Of a stretch of 64,000 nt of DNA, positions 37,883 to 46,645 are shown one piece after another. Under the pieces are notes generated by a model. That model had not been told where the DNA came from, did no database searches, and saw only the letters and a program-made list of their open reading frames with translations. The first letter of the stretch is position 1. The number at the start of each line of letters is the position of its first letter. The DNA is from Micavibrio sp. (GTDB taxonomy: Bacteria > Pseudomonadota > Alphaproteobacteria > Micavibrionales > Micavibrionaceae), in assembly GCA_021604545.1 (NCBI GenBank), contig BQJE01000001.1:603444-667443 (forward strand), read 5' to 3'. The position numbers were made by a program, and so were the translations under genes.

Positions 37883-39945
37883 TCGGCGGCCTCCAATACT
37901 TTACTCTCTTCGGTTACAAAACTCTCCGTGCACGCCGCCATCGTCTCCGACGCGCGGCAAATTGCATTGGTCAAATAATAATGCGTGACGGGAGAACGGA
38001 ACGGCTCGCTCAAAAATTTACCCTTCACACCAAAACTTTCCCAATGCGAAGCACGCAGCACATCAATATCGGCAATATGCGGCCAGTCTGTTTTAATGCG
38101 CTCACGCAGCTGTATCAGGGTGTCATAAGGCAACACATGGCCAAGACGCTCGGAAATCGCGCGAATAATCTTCCAGTCCTCACGCGCCTGCCCCGGCGGC
38201 GCCACAGCCTTCTTACCCAACTGCGCCCGCCCTTCGGTGTTCACATAGGTGCCATCCTTTTCGGTGTACGCACTGCCCGGTAAAATCACATCGGCACGCT
38301 GCGCCCCGTGATCACCGTGATGGCCCTGGTAAACAACAAAACTCTGCCAGCCAATTGCCTCTTTGGCATCAAATTCATCAGCGCCGAGCAAATAAAGCAC
38401 CTCAACCGAACCATCTTTGGTCCCGGCGATAATATCATGAAACCCTTTGCCCCCACTTTGCGGCACAAAACCAATATCGAGCGCACCAACACGTGATGCC
38501 GCATTATGCAGCACGTTAAATCCGTTCCAGCCTTCCTTGACGCAACCAAGCTGCTCCGCCGCTTCATAAAGCGCCGCATGAATCGCCTCTCCATCTTCGC
38601 GCGCAAAAACACCGGCGCCAGCAATAATCATTGGCTTCTCGGCCTTCACTTTCTTGGCGTAATCCTTGGCCAGCTTCACCAGATCATCCGGCCCGGCGCC
38701 TACATGCTCATACGGATAAGTGAGATCCGCAGCCTCCCCAATCAATGCAATCGGAATGCGCTTCTCCAACCATGCCTTGCGAATGCGCGCATTAACCATC
38801 GTCGCTTCCATACGCGGGTTGGTCCCCACCAGTAAAATCGCATCAGCCTCTTCAATCCCGGCAATGCCACTACCGAATATATAACCGCGCCTTACAGATG
38901 CATCAAAACGCCCACCATCGATGCGGCAATCCATATTGGGCGAGCCCAGCCCCTCCATCAAATCCTTTAACGCCACCATCGATTCCAGATCGCACAAATC
39001 CCCGGCCAGCGCCGCAATATTTTCACCCTTCACCCCCTTGGTTTTCTCGGCAATAAACGCCAGCGCCTCATCCCAGCTTGCTTCTTCCAGCTTGCCGCTA
39101 TCTTCATTGCGGATATAAGGTCGGTCAAGACGCGCTTTGTTCAACCCATCGTAAGAAAATCGCGTCCGGTCGGAAATCCATTCCTCATTCACATCCTCGT
39201 GCAAACGCGGCAGCACCCGCATCACTTCGCGGCCGCGGCTATCCACGCGGATATTGCTGCCAACCGCATCATGCACATCAATACTCTCTGTTTTCTTCAG
39301 CTCCCATGATCGCGCGCCAAACGCATAGGGCTTGGACGTCAGTGCCCCGACCGGGCAGATATCAATCAAATTGCCCGAAAGCTCCGTTTCCACAAGCTGC
39401 TCAATAAACGTGCCAATCTCGGCATCCTCGCCGCGATGGAATTGCCCGAGCACCGGCGTCCCGGCAATTTCCTCGGCAAAACGAACACAGCGCGTACAAT
39501 TGATACAACGCGTCATGATCGTTTTGACCAGCGGCCCAAGCTCCTTGTCCGGCATAGCGCGCTTGTTCTCTTCAAAGCGCGAACGGTCAAAGCCGTACGC
39601 CACAGCCTGATCCTGCAAATCGCATTCGCCGCCCTGATCACAAATCGGGCAATCGAGCGGGTGATTAATGAGGAGCATTTCCATCACGCCCTTGCGCGCC
39701 TTTTTAACCATCTCGGATTCTGTCTGCACCACCATGCCGTCACCACAGGCCATGGCGCAACTTGCGGCCGGTTTGGGCGGACCGCCTTCGACCTCAACCA
39801 GGCACATGCGGCAATTGGCCGGCACGGTTAATTTGTCGTGATAGCAAAAACGCGGGATTTCGATGCCAAGCTGCTCGGCCGCCTGCAGGATGCTGGTCCC
39901 CGCCTCGACTTCGACTTCCAGTCCATTAATGGTTAGTTTTGGCAT
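37879..39945 (-). CDS. nuoG: NADH-quinone oxidoreductase subunit G
   Basis: Large iron-sulfur subunit of the NADH module. The 688-residue protein has an N-terminal 2Fe-2S ferredoxin domain (CRMCLVEVEG), the HxxxCxxC cluster site NHPLDCPICDQGGECDLQD, and a 4Fe-4S site at CINCTRCVRF followed by DICPVGALTSK. An inactive molybdopterin-oxidoreductase-like domain follows to the end. The ATG at 39945 (MPKLTING) is used; an upstream start at 39987 is unconserved. It is cut off from nuoF by the purSL-purQ pair and faces purSL divergently. Confidence 0.97.
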   Translation of the reverse strand: MPKLTINGLEVEVEAGTSILQAAEQLGIEIPRFCYHDKLTVPANCRMCLVEVEGGPPKPAASCAMACGDGMVVQTESEMVKKARKGVMEMLLINHPLDCPICDQGGECDLQDQAVAYGFDRSRFEENKRAMPDKELGPLVKTIMTRCINCTRCVRFAEEIAGTPVLGQFHRGEDAEIGTFIEQLVETELSGNLIDICPVGALTSKPYAFGARSWELKKTESIDVHDAVGSNIRVDSRGREVMRVLPRLHEDVNEEWISDRTRFSYDGLNKARLDRPYIRNEDSGKLEEASWDEALAFIAEKTKGVKGENIAALAGDLCDLESMVALKDLMEGLGSPNMDCRIDGGRFDASVRRGYIFGSGIAGIEEADAILLVGTNPRMEATMVNARIRKAWLEKRIPIALIGEAADLTYPYEHVGAGPDDLVKLAKDYAKKVKAEKPMIIAGAGVFAREDGEAIHAALYEAAEQLGCVKEGWNGFNVLHNAASRVGALDIGFVPQSGGKGFHDIIAGTKDGSVEVLYLLGADEFDAKEAIGWQSFVVYQGHHGDHGAQRADVILPGSAYTEKDGTYVNTEGRAQLGKKAVAPPGQAREDWKIIRAISERLGHVLPYDTLIQLRERIKTDWPHIADIDVLRASHWESFGVKGKFLSEPFRSPVTHYYLTNAICRASETMAACTESFVTEESKVLEAAE

Positions 39946-40051
39946 GCTGATTGAGTACCGCTGTAGAATTCCACACTCATTTAACAACAGAGCATACGCC
40001 GATTACAGAGTTTTTTCTTTATTTTTCTATTTTTCCCTTTAAAAAAGGCCT

Positions 40052-43000
40052 ATGTCGCGTATCCAAATATTATCGCATGAAGATGATGGCCGCGCCCGCC
40101 AGATAGAGCAGGCCCTGAAGGCCAAGGGCAAACCCGCATCCGTGCGTGTGGTCGACGTCTACACTTCGGAAAATACGAAGGCACAAAGCCTTGAATTCGT
40201 TGATAGCCTGACGAATCCGGTGACACAAATGCCCCTCTCTTGTCATCCTGAGCGAAGCGAAGGATCTCATGGCGTTGAGGGAGGTCCTTCGTCACAAGCT
40301 CCTCAGGACGACATCTGCGATGTCGATTTCGACTGGGCGCTGGAAATTGGCTATTTACCCGGTGTTACGGATAATGTTGGCCATACCGCCTCAGAATTAT
40401 TAAAACTCACCTGTCATCCTGAGCGAAGCGAAGGATCTCATGCCATTAAGCCGGGAGATCCTTCAGTCGCTCCGCTCCCTCAGGATGACAGTACAGAATG
40501 CTATTCCGCCCGGCTTTTGCTGATTAAGGGCAAAGTCGACAAAGCTGATATTGAATCGTTAGCCAGTGAGCTTTCCAACAAACTGATCCAGCGTGCCTCA
40601 ATCAAAAGCCATGACGCCTTCACCAAAGATGGCGGCATGGAAACGATCATTCCAAAAGTTGTCCTTGATAACAAAGGTGCGGTTGCTGACGACATTGACC
40701 TCAATGTTTCCGACGAAGAATTACAAATTATCGGCACACAAGGTATAGCCGATGCTGACGGCACGCGGCGCGGCCCGCTCGGTATGTCACTTCTCTATAT
40801 GCAAGCCGTAAAAGATTACTTCGCCAAAGAAGGTCGCCCTGCCAAAGACATCGAACTGGAAACCCTCGCCCAAACATGGTCGGAACATTGTAAGCACACA
40901 ATTTTTGCCTCACCCATCGATGATGTGAAGGACGGAATTTTTAAACATTACATCAGACGCGCGACCGTCGACATTCGCAAAAAGCGCGGCAAGGACGACA
41001 TCTGCGTTTCTGTCTTTTCCGATGATTCAGGCGGCATCATTTTTGATGACAAACACCTCATCACACACAAAGTTGAAACGCACAACTCCCCTTCCGCTTT
41101 GGACCCCTTTGGCGGCTCTATCACAGGCATAGTCGGCGTTAATCGCGACTGTATTGCTTTTGGTATGGGGGCTAAGCCGGTGATTAATATCTACGGGTTC
41201 TGCCTGGCCGATCCACGCACCAAGCCGGAATATTACCGCGACAAAGCGAAAACCAATGCTATCCTATCCCCTGAAACCATCATGAATGGTGTCGTGCGCG
41301 GCGTTGAGGTTGGCGGCAACTGCTCCGGTATTCCAACGCCGCAAGGCTTTGTTTATTTCGATGATCGTTTTGTTGGTAAGCCTCTCGTGTTTGTCGGCAC
41401 GGTTGGCCTCATCCCGCGTGAGATCAACAATAAACCCTCTCACGAAAAAGGCACAAACCCCGGCGATAAAATCCTGATGGTCGGTGGGCGCGTTGGACGC
41501 GACGGCATTCATGGCGCAACATTCTCATCAGTCGTGCTTGATGAAAATTCTCCGGCCACGGCTGTGCAAATCGGCGACCCCATTACTCAGAAAAAATTCT
41601 CTGATGTCATCATCAAGGAAATTCGCGATCAGGGCCTCTACACGGCCATGACAGATAACGGCGCGGGCGGGCTATCCTCCTCCGTTGGTGAACTGGCAGA
41701 AGGCTCAGGCGGCTTTCATATAGAGCTTGATAAAGTACCGCTAAAATACCCCGGCATGGCGCCGTGGGAAATCTGGATCTCGGAATCACAGGAACGCATG
41801 AGTATTGCCGTACCACCAGAAAACACCGAGAAGATGATTGAATTATTTGCCAGCCGCGGCGTTGAGGCCACCGTCATTGGCGAGTTCACCGATACCGGCC
41901 GCGCCCATGCGACATGGCACGGCGAAACGGTGATGGATATGGATATGGACTTCCTGCATGGCGGATTGCCAGAGACACCACTGAAAACAACATACACCCA
42001 AGGCGGCGAAGCCGAGCCCGACTTACCCGAGCCCAAAGATTATGGACAAGCTCTCAAAGATATGCTGGGCCAGCCCAACATCTGCTCCAAAGAATTCATC
42101 TCCACTCAATACGACCACAATGTTCAGGGCAGCGCCGTTCTCGGACCATTACAAGGACCGGGCCGCGTTTATGCTGATGCGTCCGTCACCAAGCCCGTTC
42201 TCACATCATCCAAAGGCGTCGTCCTTTCGCAAGGCCTCGCCCCGCGCTACAGCGATATTGATACCGGCGCCATGGCCGCAGCCGCGCTGGATATGGCGGT
42301 GCGCAACGCTGTCGCGGCGGGCGCTAACTTCCATCACCTCGCCATTCTCGATAATTTCTGCTGGTGCTCTTCCGATGATCCCGAACGCCTCGGCCAGCTC
42401 AAACGCGCCGCCGAAGCAATATATGACTTATCCGTTCTCTATGAAACGCCGTTTATTTCCGGCAAGGATTCCATGTTCAATGACTTCAAGGGCTATGACG
42501 CGGACGGCGCAGCAGTTAACATCTCCGTGCCGCCGACGCTGCTCGTTTCCTCTATCGGTGTTATTCCTGATGTCGAGCAATCGATCTCCCTCGCGCCAAA
42601 AGCACCGGGCGATCTTATATACATTCTCGGCGAAACCAAAAACGAACTCGGCGCCTCAGAGTATTACGATATGAACGGCGCTCTAGGTCAAAACATCCCG
42701 CAGATCAACGGCGCAAAGAACCTTGAACTTTATAAACTCTACTCACAAGCCGCGCGGCAAAACCTCATCGCCTCCGCGCTTAGTATAAGCCTCGGCGGTC
42801 TTGGTGTCGCCCTAGCCAAAAAAGCCATTGCCGGACAAATGGGCATGGATGTTGACTTAAGCGGCCTTGATTTACGCCCCGACAAGCTCTTGTTCTCTGA
42901 AAGCCTAGGGCGTGTTCTCGTCACCGTCACCCCAACAAACCAAAAAGAATTTGAAAAGAATTTTGGCGATTTCGCCCAAAAGATAGGGCAAACCACGAGC

Positions 43001-43087
43001 GATAATAAATTAAATATAAACAAAATATTAGAAGTAAATATTAATGCGATAGAGGAGGCTTATAAGGCCCCTCTCAAGGATTACTAA
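40052..43087 (+). CDS. purL: Phosphoribosylformylglycinamidine synthase, fused PurS-PurL type
   Basis: Catalyses the ATP- and glutamine-dependent conversion of FGAR to FGAM in purine synthesis, with PurQ from the next gene. The 1011-residue protein fuses an N-terminal PurS-like region (about residues 1-195, with NPVTQ, WALEIGYLPGVTDNVG and LSNKLIQR) to the PurL core (TWSEHCKHTIF, ETHNSPSALDPFGGSITG, MTDNGAGGLSSSVGEL). Most alphaproteobacteria have separate purS and purL. Two palindromic elements are translated inside the PurS part (CHPERSEGS near residues 64 and 121). It ends TAATG into purQ. Confidence 0.93.
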   Translation: MSRIQILSHEDDGRARQIEQALKAKGKPASVRVVDVYTSENTKAQSLEFVDSLTNPVTQMPLSCHPERSEGSHGVEGGPSSQAPQDDICDVDFDWALEIGYLPGVTDNVGHTASELLKLTCHPERSEGSHAIKPGDPSVAPLPQDDSTECYSARLLLIKGKVDKADIESLASELSNKLIQRASIKSHDAFTKDGGMETIIPKVVLDNKGAVADDIDLNVSDEELQIIGTQGIADADGTRRGPLGMSLLYMQAVKDYFAKEGRPAKDIELETLAQTWSEHCKHTIFASPIDDVKDGIFKHYIRRATVDIRKKRGKDDICVSVFSDDSGGIIFDDKHLITHKVETHNSPSALDPFGGSITGIVGVNRDCIAFGMGAKPVINIYGFCLADPRTKPEYYRDKAKTNAILSPETIMNGVVRGVEVGGNCSGIPTPQGFVYFDDRFVGKPLVFVGTVGLIPREINNKPSHEKGTNPGDKILMVGGRVGRDGIHGATFSSVVLDENSPATAVQIGDPITQKKFSDVIIKEIRDQGLYTAMTDNGAGGLSSSVGELAEGSGGFHIELDKVPLKYPGMAPWEIWISESQERMSIAVPPENTEKMIELFASRGVEATVIGEFTDTGRAHATWHGETVMDMDMDFLHGGLPETPLKTTYTQGGEAEPDLPEPKDYGQALKDMLGQPNICSKEFISTQYDHNVQGSAVLGPLQGPGRVYADASVTKPVLTSSKGVVLSQGLAPRYSDIDTGAMAAAALDMAVRNAVAAGANFHHLAILDNFCWCSSDDPERLGQLKRAAEAIYDLSVLYETPFISGKDSMFNDFKGYDADGAAVNISVPPTLLVSSIGVIPDVEQSISLAPKAPGDLIYILGETKNELGASEYYDMNGALGQNIPQINGAKNLELYKLYSQAARQNLIASALSISLGGLGVALAKKAIAGQMGMDVDLSGLDLRPDKLLFSESLGRVLVTVTPTNQKEFEKNFGDFAQKIGQTTSDNKLNINKILEVNINAIEEAYKAPLKDY
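40241..40313. repeat. In-frame palindromic element 1 in purSL
   Basis: A 73-bp element with a 12-bp terminal inverted repeat (TGTCATCCTGAG against CTCAGGACGACA, one mismatch) and inner arms GAAGGATCTC/GAGGTCCTTC. It is read as CHPERSEGS... to PQDD and lies between the NPVTQ and DWALEIGYLPG blocks, which adjoin in related PurSL proteins. Length is 1 modulo 3, the same as the other two copies. Confidence 0.85.
40412..40490. repeat. In-frame palindromic element 2 in purSL
   Basis: A 79-bp element with perfect 12-bp terminal inverted repeats (TGTCATCCTGAG / CTCAGGATGACA). The first 30 bases are identical to element 1, and it is read in the same frame (CHPERSEGSH). It separates TASELLKLT from the YSARLLLIKG strand of the PurS-like domain. 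Confidence 0.85.
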
Positions 43088-43965
43088 TGAGCGCAAAAGT
43101 ATTGGTACTCAGCGGATACGGCCTGAACTGCGAAGAGGAAACGCTCTTCGCCTTTGAACATGTCGGGCTCACGGGCTCCATCCGTCACATCAATGATCTT
43201 ATCTATAACCCGAAAGAGCTGGACGACACCCAAATCCTCGTGGTCCCCGGCGGGTTTTCTTATGGCGACGATACCGGCTCGGGTAATGCCTTTGCCCAGA
43301 AAATGCGCCTGTCACTCTGGGATCACCTCAAGACATTCGTCGAGCGCGACACACTCACTCTCGGCATTTGCAACGGCTGCCAGATTTTGACCAATCTCGG
43401 ACTCGTCCCGGCACCGGATAAAAATTACGGACAGCGCAGCGTCGCCGTCACCCATAACCTGACCGCGCGCTATCAATGCCGCTGGGTCGATCTGAAAGTT
43501 GGCGCATCCAATTCCCCATGGCTGAGCAATATTAACACCATGCACATCCCCGTCGCCCATGGCGAAGGCCGCTTTATGATGGAGCAGGAAACACTGGATG
43601 CCATTCAAAACCAGATTGCCTTTCAATATTGTCATCCTGAGCAGAGCGAAGGATCTCCAGACAGTCGGGGGGATTCTTCGGCTTCGCCTCAGAATGACAC
43701 CATAGAACCCGCCAACAATGAATTCCCCTTCAACCCCAACGGCTCGATGAATGACATCGCCGGAATCACCGACCAAAGTGGCCGCGTGCTCGCCCTGATG
43801 CCCCACCCCGAGCGCGGCATGTTTACCTGGCAACGCGATGATTACGACCGCCTAAAAGACAAGGCGCAGCGCGACGGCGCGACGCTGCCCGAAGAGTCCG
43901 ACGGCATGGCGCTGTTCAAAAACGCCGCTGAATATTTTGAAGTGGCGAAAAGAAAAAGGGCCTAG
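43087..43965 (+). CDS. purQ: Phosphoribosylformylglycinamidine synthase glutaminase subunit PurQ
   Basis: Class I glutamine amidotransferase that feeds ammonia to PurSL. The 292-residue protein is longer than the usual 220-270. It has VVPGGFSYGDD, the nucleophile in GICNGCQIL and the catalytic His-Glu pair in MPHPERGMF. A 70-bp palindromic element adds about 23 residues (CHPEQSEGS... to PQND) between AFQY and the PNGSMNDIAGI strand near the active site. Its ATG overlaps the purSL stop by one base. The pair may have come in together by transfer. Confidence 0.94.
   Translation: MSAKVLVLSGYGLNCEEETLFAFEHVGLTGSIRHINDLIYNPKELDDTQILVVPGGFSYGDDTGSGNAFAQKMRLSLWDHLKTFVERDTLTLGICNGCQILTNLGLVPAPDKNYGQRSVAVTHNLTARYQCRWVDLKVGASNSPWLSNINTMHIPVAHGEGRFMMEQETLDAIQNQIAFQYCHPEQSEGSPDSRGDSSASPQNDTIEPANNEFPFNPNGSMNDIAGITDQSGRVLALMPHPERGMFTWQRDDYDRLKDKAQRDGATLPEESDGMALFKNAAEYFEVAKRKRA
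43630..43699. repeat. In-frame palindromic element 3 in purQ
   Basis: A 70-bp element of the same family as the two in purSL: TGTCATCCTGAG at one end and CTCAGAATGACA at the other (one mismatch), inner arm GAAGGATCT opposite a diverged GATTCTTC. It is read in the same frame (CHPEQSEGS). It contains one substitution in the left arm relative to the other copies (GCAGAGCG for GCGAAGCG). Confidence 0.85.
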
Positions 43966-43999
43966 TTTTGATATAAATCAGTATGTTAGAGTATATTTA

Positions 44000-44028
44000 T
44001 TGACATATTGCCTTTAGTTATATTATCT
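44000..44028 (+). promoter_or_regulatory. Sigma-70-type promoter for the 44067 gene (candidate)
   Basis: TTGACA (44000-44005), 17-base spacer, TTATCT (44023-44028), followed by an AGGAG ribosome site ahead of the start at 44067. Confidence 0.45.
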
Positions 44029-44066
44029 TCTTCCCCTTATACACAATTTATATGAGGAGAACGCAG

Positions 44067-44273
44067 ATGAAAAACAAACAACCCAACATGCCAGAGCCCA
44101 CCAGCCTCGCAGATTTTAACGCCAGAAGAGTGCCGCCGGAAGAGCTTCTTAAAGAATATAGCTTATCGTCCGACTATGGGAGCATAAGTGAAGAAGCAAT
44201 AGTGAAGAGGCAGATCATCGAACAGCTTCCCCCCGGTCATGCAACTATGCGCCTGCATATTGGGAAGTGGTAA
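44067..44273 (+). CDS. Hypothetical protein, 68 aa
   Basis: A very small charged protein of unknown family (starts MKNKQPNMPEPTSLADFNAR). No signal peptide or membrane helix. The ATG at 44067 has a strong AGGAG site; an upstream ATG at 44052 lacks one. It follows its own TTGACA promoter and ends 12 bases before the convergent nuoF stop. It could be a toxin/antitoxin-like or regulatory small protein, but nothing in the sequence supports a function. Confidence 0.5.
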   Translation: MKNKQPNMPEPTSLADFNARRVPPEELLKEYSLSSDYGSISEEAIVKRQIIEQLPPGHATMRLHIGKW

Positions 44274-44285
44274 AAAGAAAAGAAA

Positions 44286-45566
44286 TTAGGCCGCCGCTTT
44301 CCTGTACTCCATGATCCGCACTTCCATCTCATCGCGGAAATGACGGATGAGGCCCTGGATCGGCCAGGCGGCGGCATCACCGAGCGCGCAGATCGTGTGG
44401 CCTTCGATCTCTTTGGTGACATCCCAGAGCATATCAATTTCCTCGACGGTTGCATTCCCCGCCACCATACGCCGCATCACGCGCCATAGCCATCCGGTGC
44501 CCTCGCGGCACGGCGTACACTGTCCGCAACTTTCATGCATGTAAAACTGCGACAACCGGCAAATCGCGTAAATCAAATCTGTGTCTTTATCCATGACAAT
44601 GACGCCCGCTGTACCCAAACCACTCCCCGCTTCACGCAAATTGTCAAAATCCATCGGAATGGAATCGCACACATCCTTGGGCAGCATCGGCGTTGACGAA
44701 CCACCAGGAATAACCGCCTTGAGATTTTCCCAGCCGCCGCGCACGCCGCCGCAATGCTTCTCGATCAGTTCTTTCAGCGAAATCCCCATCTCCTCTTCAA
44801 CGTTACAGGGCTGCTCGACATGGCCCGAAATACAAAACAGTTTCGTGCCCGCGTTCTTTTCATTAAGGCCCAACCCGGCAAACCATCCGGCGCCGCGCCG
44901 CAAAATCGTTGGCGCTACCGCAATGGTTTCAACATTGTTCACCGTCGTCGGACAAGAATACAGCCCCGCCATTGCCGGAAAAGGCGGCTTGTTGCGCGGC
45001 TGGCCTTTCTTGCCCTCCAGAGATTCAATCAGCGCCGTTTCCTCGCCGCAGATATACGCCCCGGCGCCGCGGTGGATAATCACATCAAAATCCCAGCCCG
45101 ATCCGGCGGCGTTCTTACCCAGCAACCCGGCATCATAGGCCTCATGCACCGCTTTCCAAAGATTAGAGCCTTCATTGTAGAACTCACCGCGAATATAAAT
45201 ATAGGCCGCATGCGCACCCATCGCGAACCCTGCAATCAACGCGCCCTCGATTAATTTATGCGGGTCATGGCGCAATATCTCCCGGTCCTTGCATGTGCCC
45301 GGCTCGGATTCATCGGCATTGATAACAAGGTAATGTGGGCGGCCATCGGATTCTTTCGGCATAAACGACCATTTCATCCCGGTGGGAAACCCCGCGCCGC
45401 CGCGTCCGCGCAAGCCGGAGGCTTTCATCTCTTCGATAATCCACTCACGGCCTTTTTTGATGATCGCCTTGGTGCCATCCCAGTCGCCACGCTTCTTTGC
45501 TGCAGCAAGACCAAAATCTTCCCAGCCGTATAAATTCGTGAATATGCGGTCTTCGTCGTTCAGCAT
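44286..45566 (-). CDS. nuoF: NADH-quinone oxidoreductase subunit F
   Basis: FMN- and NADH-binding subunit of Complex I. The 426-residue protein has the NADH loop [16 protein letters not shown], the FMN site with [19 protein letters not shown], and the 4Fe-4S N3 ligands in [11 protein letters not shown] plus the later cysteine in [13 protein letters not shown]. It starts directly at the nuoE stop (no gap). Downstream the operon is interrupted by plus-strand genes before nuoG. Confidence 0.98.
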   Translation of the reverse strand: MLNDEDRIFTNLYGWEDFGLAAAKKRGDWDGTKAIIKKGREWIIEEMKASGLRGRGGAGFPTGMKWSFMPKESDGRPHYLVINADESEPGTCKDREILRHDPHKLIEGALIAGFAMGAHAAYIYIRGEFYNEGSNLWKAVHEAYDAGLLGKNAAGSGWDFDVIIHRGAGAYICGEETALIESLEGKKGQPRNKPPFPAMAGLYSCPTTVNNVETIAVAPTILRRGAGWFAGLGLNEKNAGTKLFCISGHVEQPCNVEEEMGISLKELIEKHCGGVRGGWENLKAVIPGGSSTPMLPKDVCDSIPMDFDNLREAGSGLGTAGVIVMDKDTDLIYAICRLSQFYMHESCGQCTPCREGTGWLWRVMRRMVAGNATVEEIDMLWDVTKEIEGHTICALGDAAAWPIQGLIRHFRDEMEVRIMEYRKAAA

Positions 45567-46226
45567 TTATGCCACTCCCGCCTTCTTCGCACGATCTTCC
45601 AAAGACGTCGGCCCGGACATCGCCATCGAGCCTTTACGCCCGCGCTGCGATCCGACCTTTGGTTTCATATCCTCAGCCAGCAAATCGAGTACTTCCTTGA
45701 TCGTATCCGATGTCAAATCTTCAAAATAATCATCATTGATTTGCATCATCGGCGCATTAACACACGCGCCAAGGCACTCAACCTCCATCAGCGAAAACTT
45801 CCCATCCTTGGTGGTTTCGCCCATACCAATACCCAGATGTTTCTTGCATGTCTTCACAATATCATCGCTACCACATAACCAGCACGGCGTTGTTGTGCAA
45901 AGCTGCACCAGATATTTTCCGACCGGGGCCATGTTATACATCGAATAAAAACTGGCAACCTCGTAGACTTTGACCTTCTCCATGCCGAGAATTTCTGCAA
46001 TATGATCCATCGCCGCACGCGGGATCCAGCCACCATAAGGCGGGTCAGCCTTCGCGCCCTCTTCCGCCACCTGCCGCTGCGCCAGATCAAGCAACGGCAT
46101 CACCGCGCTTTGCTGGCGTCCCGGCGGGTACAGCGCAATTAATTCCTCAGCCTTCTTCTTGCAAGCCTTGTTAAAGGCAAAGCTCTCTGGCTGGTAATCA
46201 GCATTAAGGTCAAAAGGTTTTTTCAT
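45567..46226 (-). CDS. nuoE: NADH-quinone oxidoreductase subunit E
   Basis: Carries the 2Fe-2S cluster N1a of the NADH module. The 219-residue protein has the four cysteine ligands in LCTTTPCWLCG and VECLGACVNAP, preceded by a helical domain. Its first codons ([11 protein letters not shown]) occur again 419 bases upstream, beyond a GIY-YIG nuclease cassette; the present start has a new GAGGAA ribosome site next to the inserted palindrome. The ancestral start probably overlapped the stop of the unknown gene at 46642. Confidence 0.97.
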   Translation of the reverse strand: MKKPFDLNADYQPESFAFNKACKKKAEELIALYPPGRQQSAVMPLLDLAQRQVAEEGAKADPPYGGWIPRAAMDHIAEILGMEKVKVYEVASFYSMYNMAPVGKYLVQLCTTTPCWLCGSDDIVKTCKKHLGIGMGETTKDGKFSLMEVECLGACVNAPMMQINDDYFEDLTSDTIKEVLDLLAEDMKPKVGSQRGRKGSMAMSGPTSLEDRAKKAGVA

Positions 46227-46228
46227 TG
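46195..46228. repeat. Duplicated nuoE 5' end, functional copy
   Basis: These 34 bases contain the nuoE start codon and the first ten codons. A second copy at 46614-46647 matches at 30 of 34 positions in the same orientation. All differences fall at third codon positions (CCT/CCG, GAC/GAT, CTT/CTC, GCT/GCC). Confidence 0.85.
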
Positions 46229-46240
46229 CTTCCTCACTGC

Positions 46241-46268
46241 CGTCATACCCGCGAAGGCGGGTATCCAG
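46241..46268. repeat. Palindrome flanking the GIY-YIG gene, left copy
   Basis: A 28-bp sequence starting CGTCATACCCGCGAAGGCGG that forms a CCCGC/GCGGG hairpin. It matches the reverse complement of the right copy (46577-46604) at 25 of 28 positions. It ends three bases after the nuclease stop. Confidence 0.85.
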
Positions 46269-46271
46269 TTT

Positions 46272-46568
46272 TTATTTGTTAAGATCATTGTATAAATCCG
46301 CCCAACCTGTGTTCATTTCTTCTATTATCCTCAGCTTCCACTTTCTTTCCCATTTTTTGATCTGTTTTTCTCTTTTTATGGCTTCATTAATATCATCATG
46401 CACCTCGTACCAAACAAGAATTTTCAATCCATATTTTTTAGAAAACCCCTCAACAACGCCTTCTTTATGCTCCCATATCCTCTTTTTTAAATCAGATGTT
46501 ACGCCCGTGTATAAAGTGCCATTTTGTTTATTTGTAATAATGTAGACATACGATCCTTGAAATTTCAT
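46272..46568 (-). CDS. GIY-YIG nuclease domain protein (mobile cassette)
   Basis: A 98-residue stand-alone GIY-YIG endonuclease-fold protein. Key residues are visible: Tyr9 in YVYII, Tyr20 and Gly22 in YTGVTSDLKKR, Arg30, His34 in WEHKEG and Glu67 in REKQIKKWERKWK. It lies between inverted copies of a 28-bp palindrome and between two copies of the nuoE 5' end, which marks it as an inserted element. Its ATG overlaps the stop (ATGA) of a 26-codon reading frame that begins with the old nuoE start. Whether it moves the palindromes is not shown. Confidence 0.88.
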   Translation of the reverse strand: MKFQGSYVYIITNKQNGTLYTGVTSDLKKRIWEHKEGVVEGFSKKYGLKILVWYEVHDDINEAIKREKQIKKWERKWKLRIIEEMNTGWADLYNDLNK

Positions 46569-46645
46569 TTTACATTCTGGATGCCCGCCTGCGCGGGCAT
46601 GACGTTAAAAGTATAATCGGCATTGAGATCAAACGGTTTTTTCAT
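46565..46645 (-). pseudogene. Relic of the nuoE 5' end, now a 26-codon leader
   Basis: Starting from the ATG at 46645, which overlaps the stop of the upstream unknown gene, this frame reads [11 protein letters not shown] exactly as in nuoE, then TFNVMPAQAGIQNVK across the right palindrome, and stops at a TGA overlapping the start of the GIY-YIG gene. It may serve to couple translation from the nuo operon into the nuclease. No separate function is claimed. Confidence 0.75.
46577..46604. repeat. Palindrome flanking the GIY-YIG gene, right copy
   Basis: A 28-bp sequence starting CTGGATGCCCGCCTGCGCGG, the inverted partner of the copy at 46241-46268. It lies nine bases from the start of the relic nuoE copy (46614) and eight bases upstream of the nuclease start codon, and is partly translated in the leader frame as VMPAQAGIQ. 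Confidence 0.85.
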
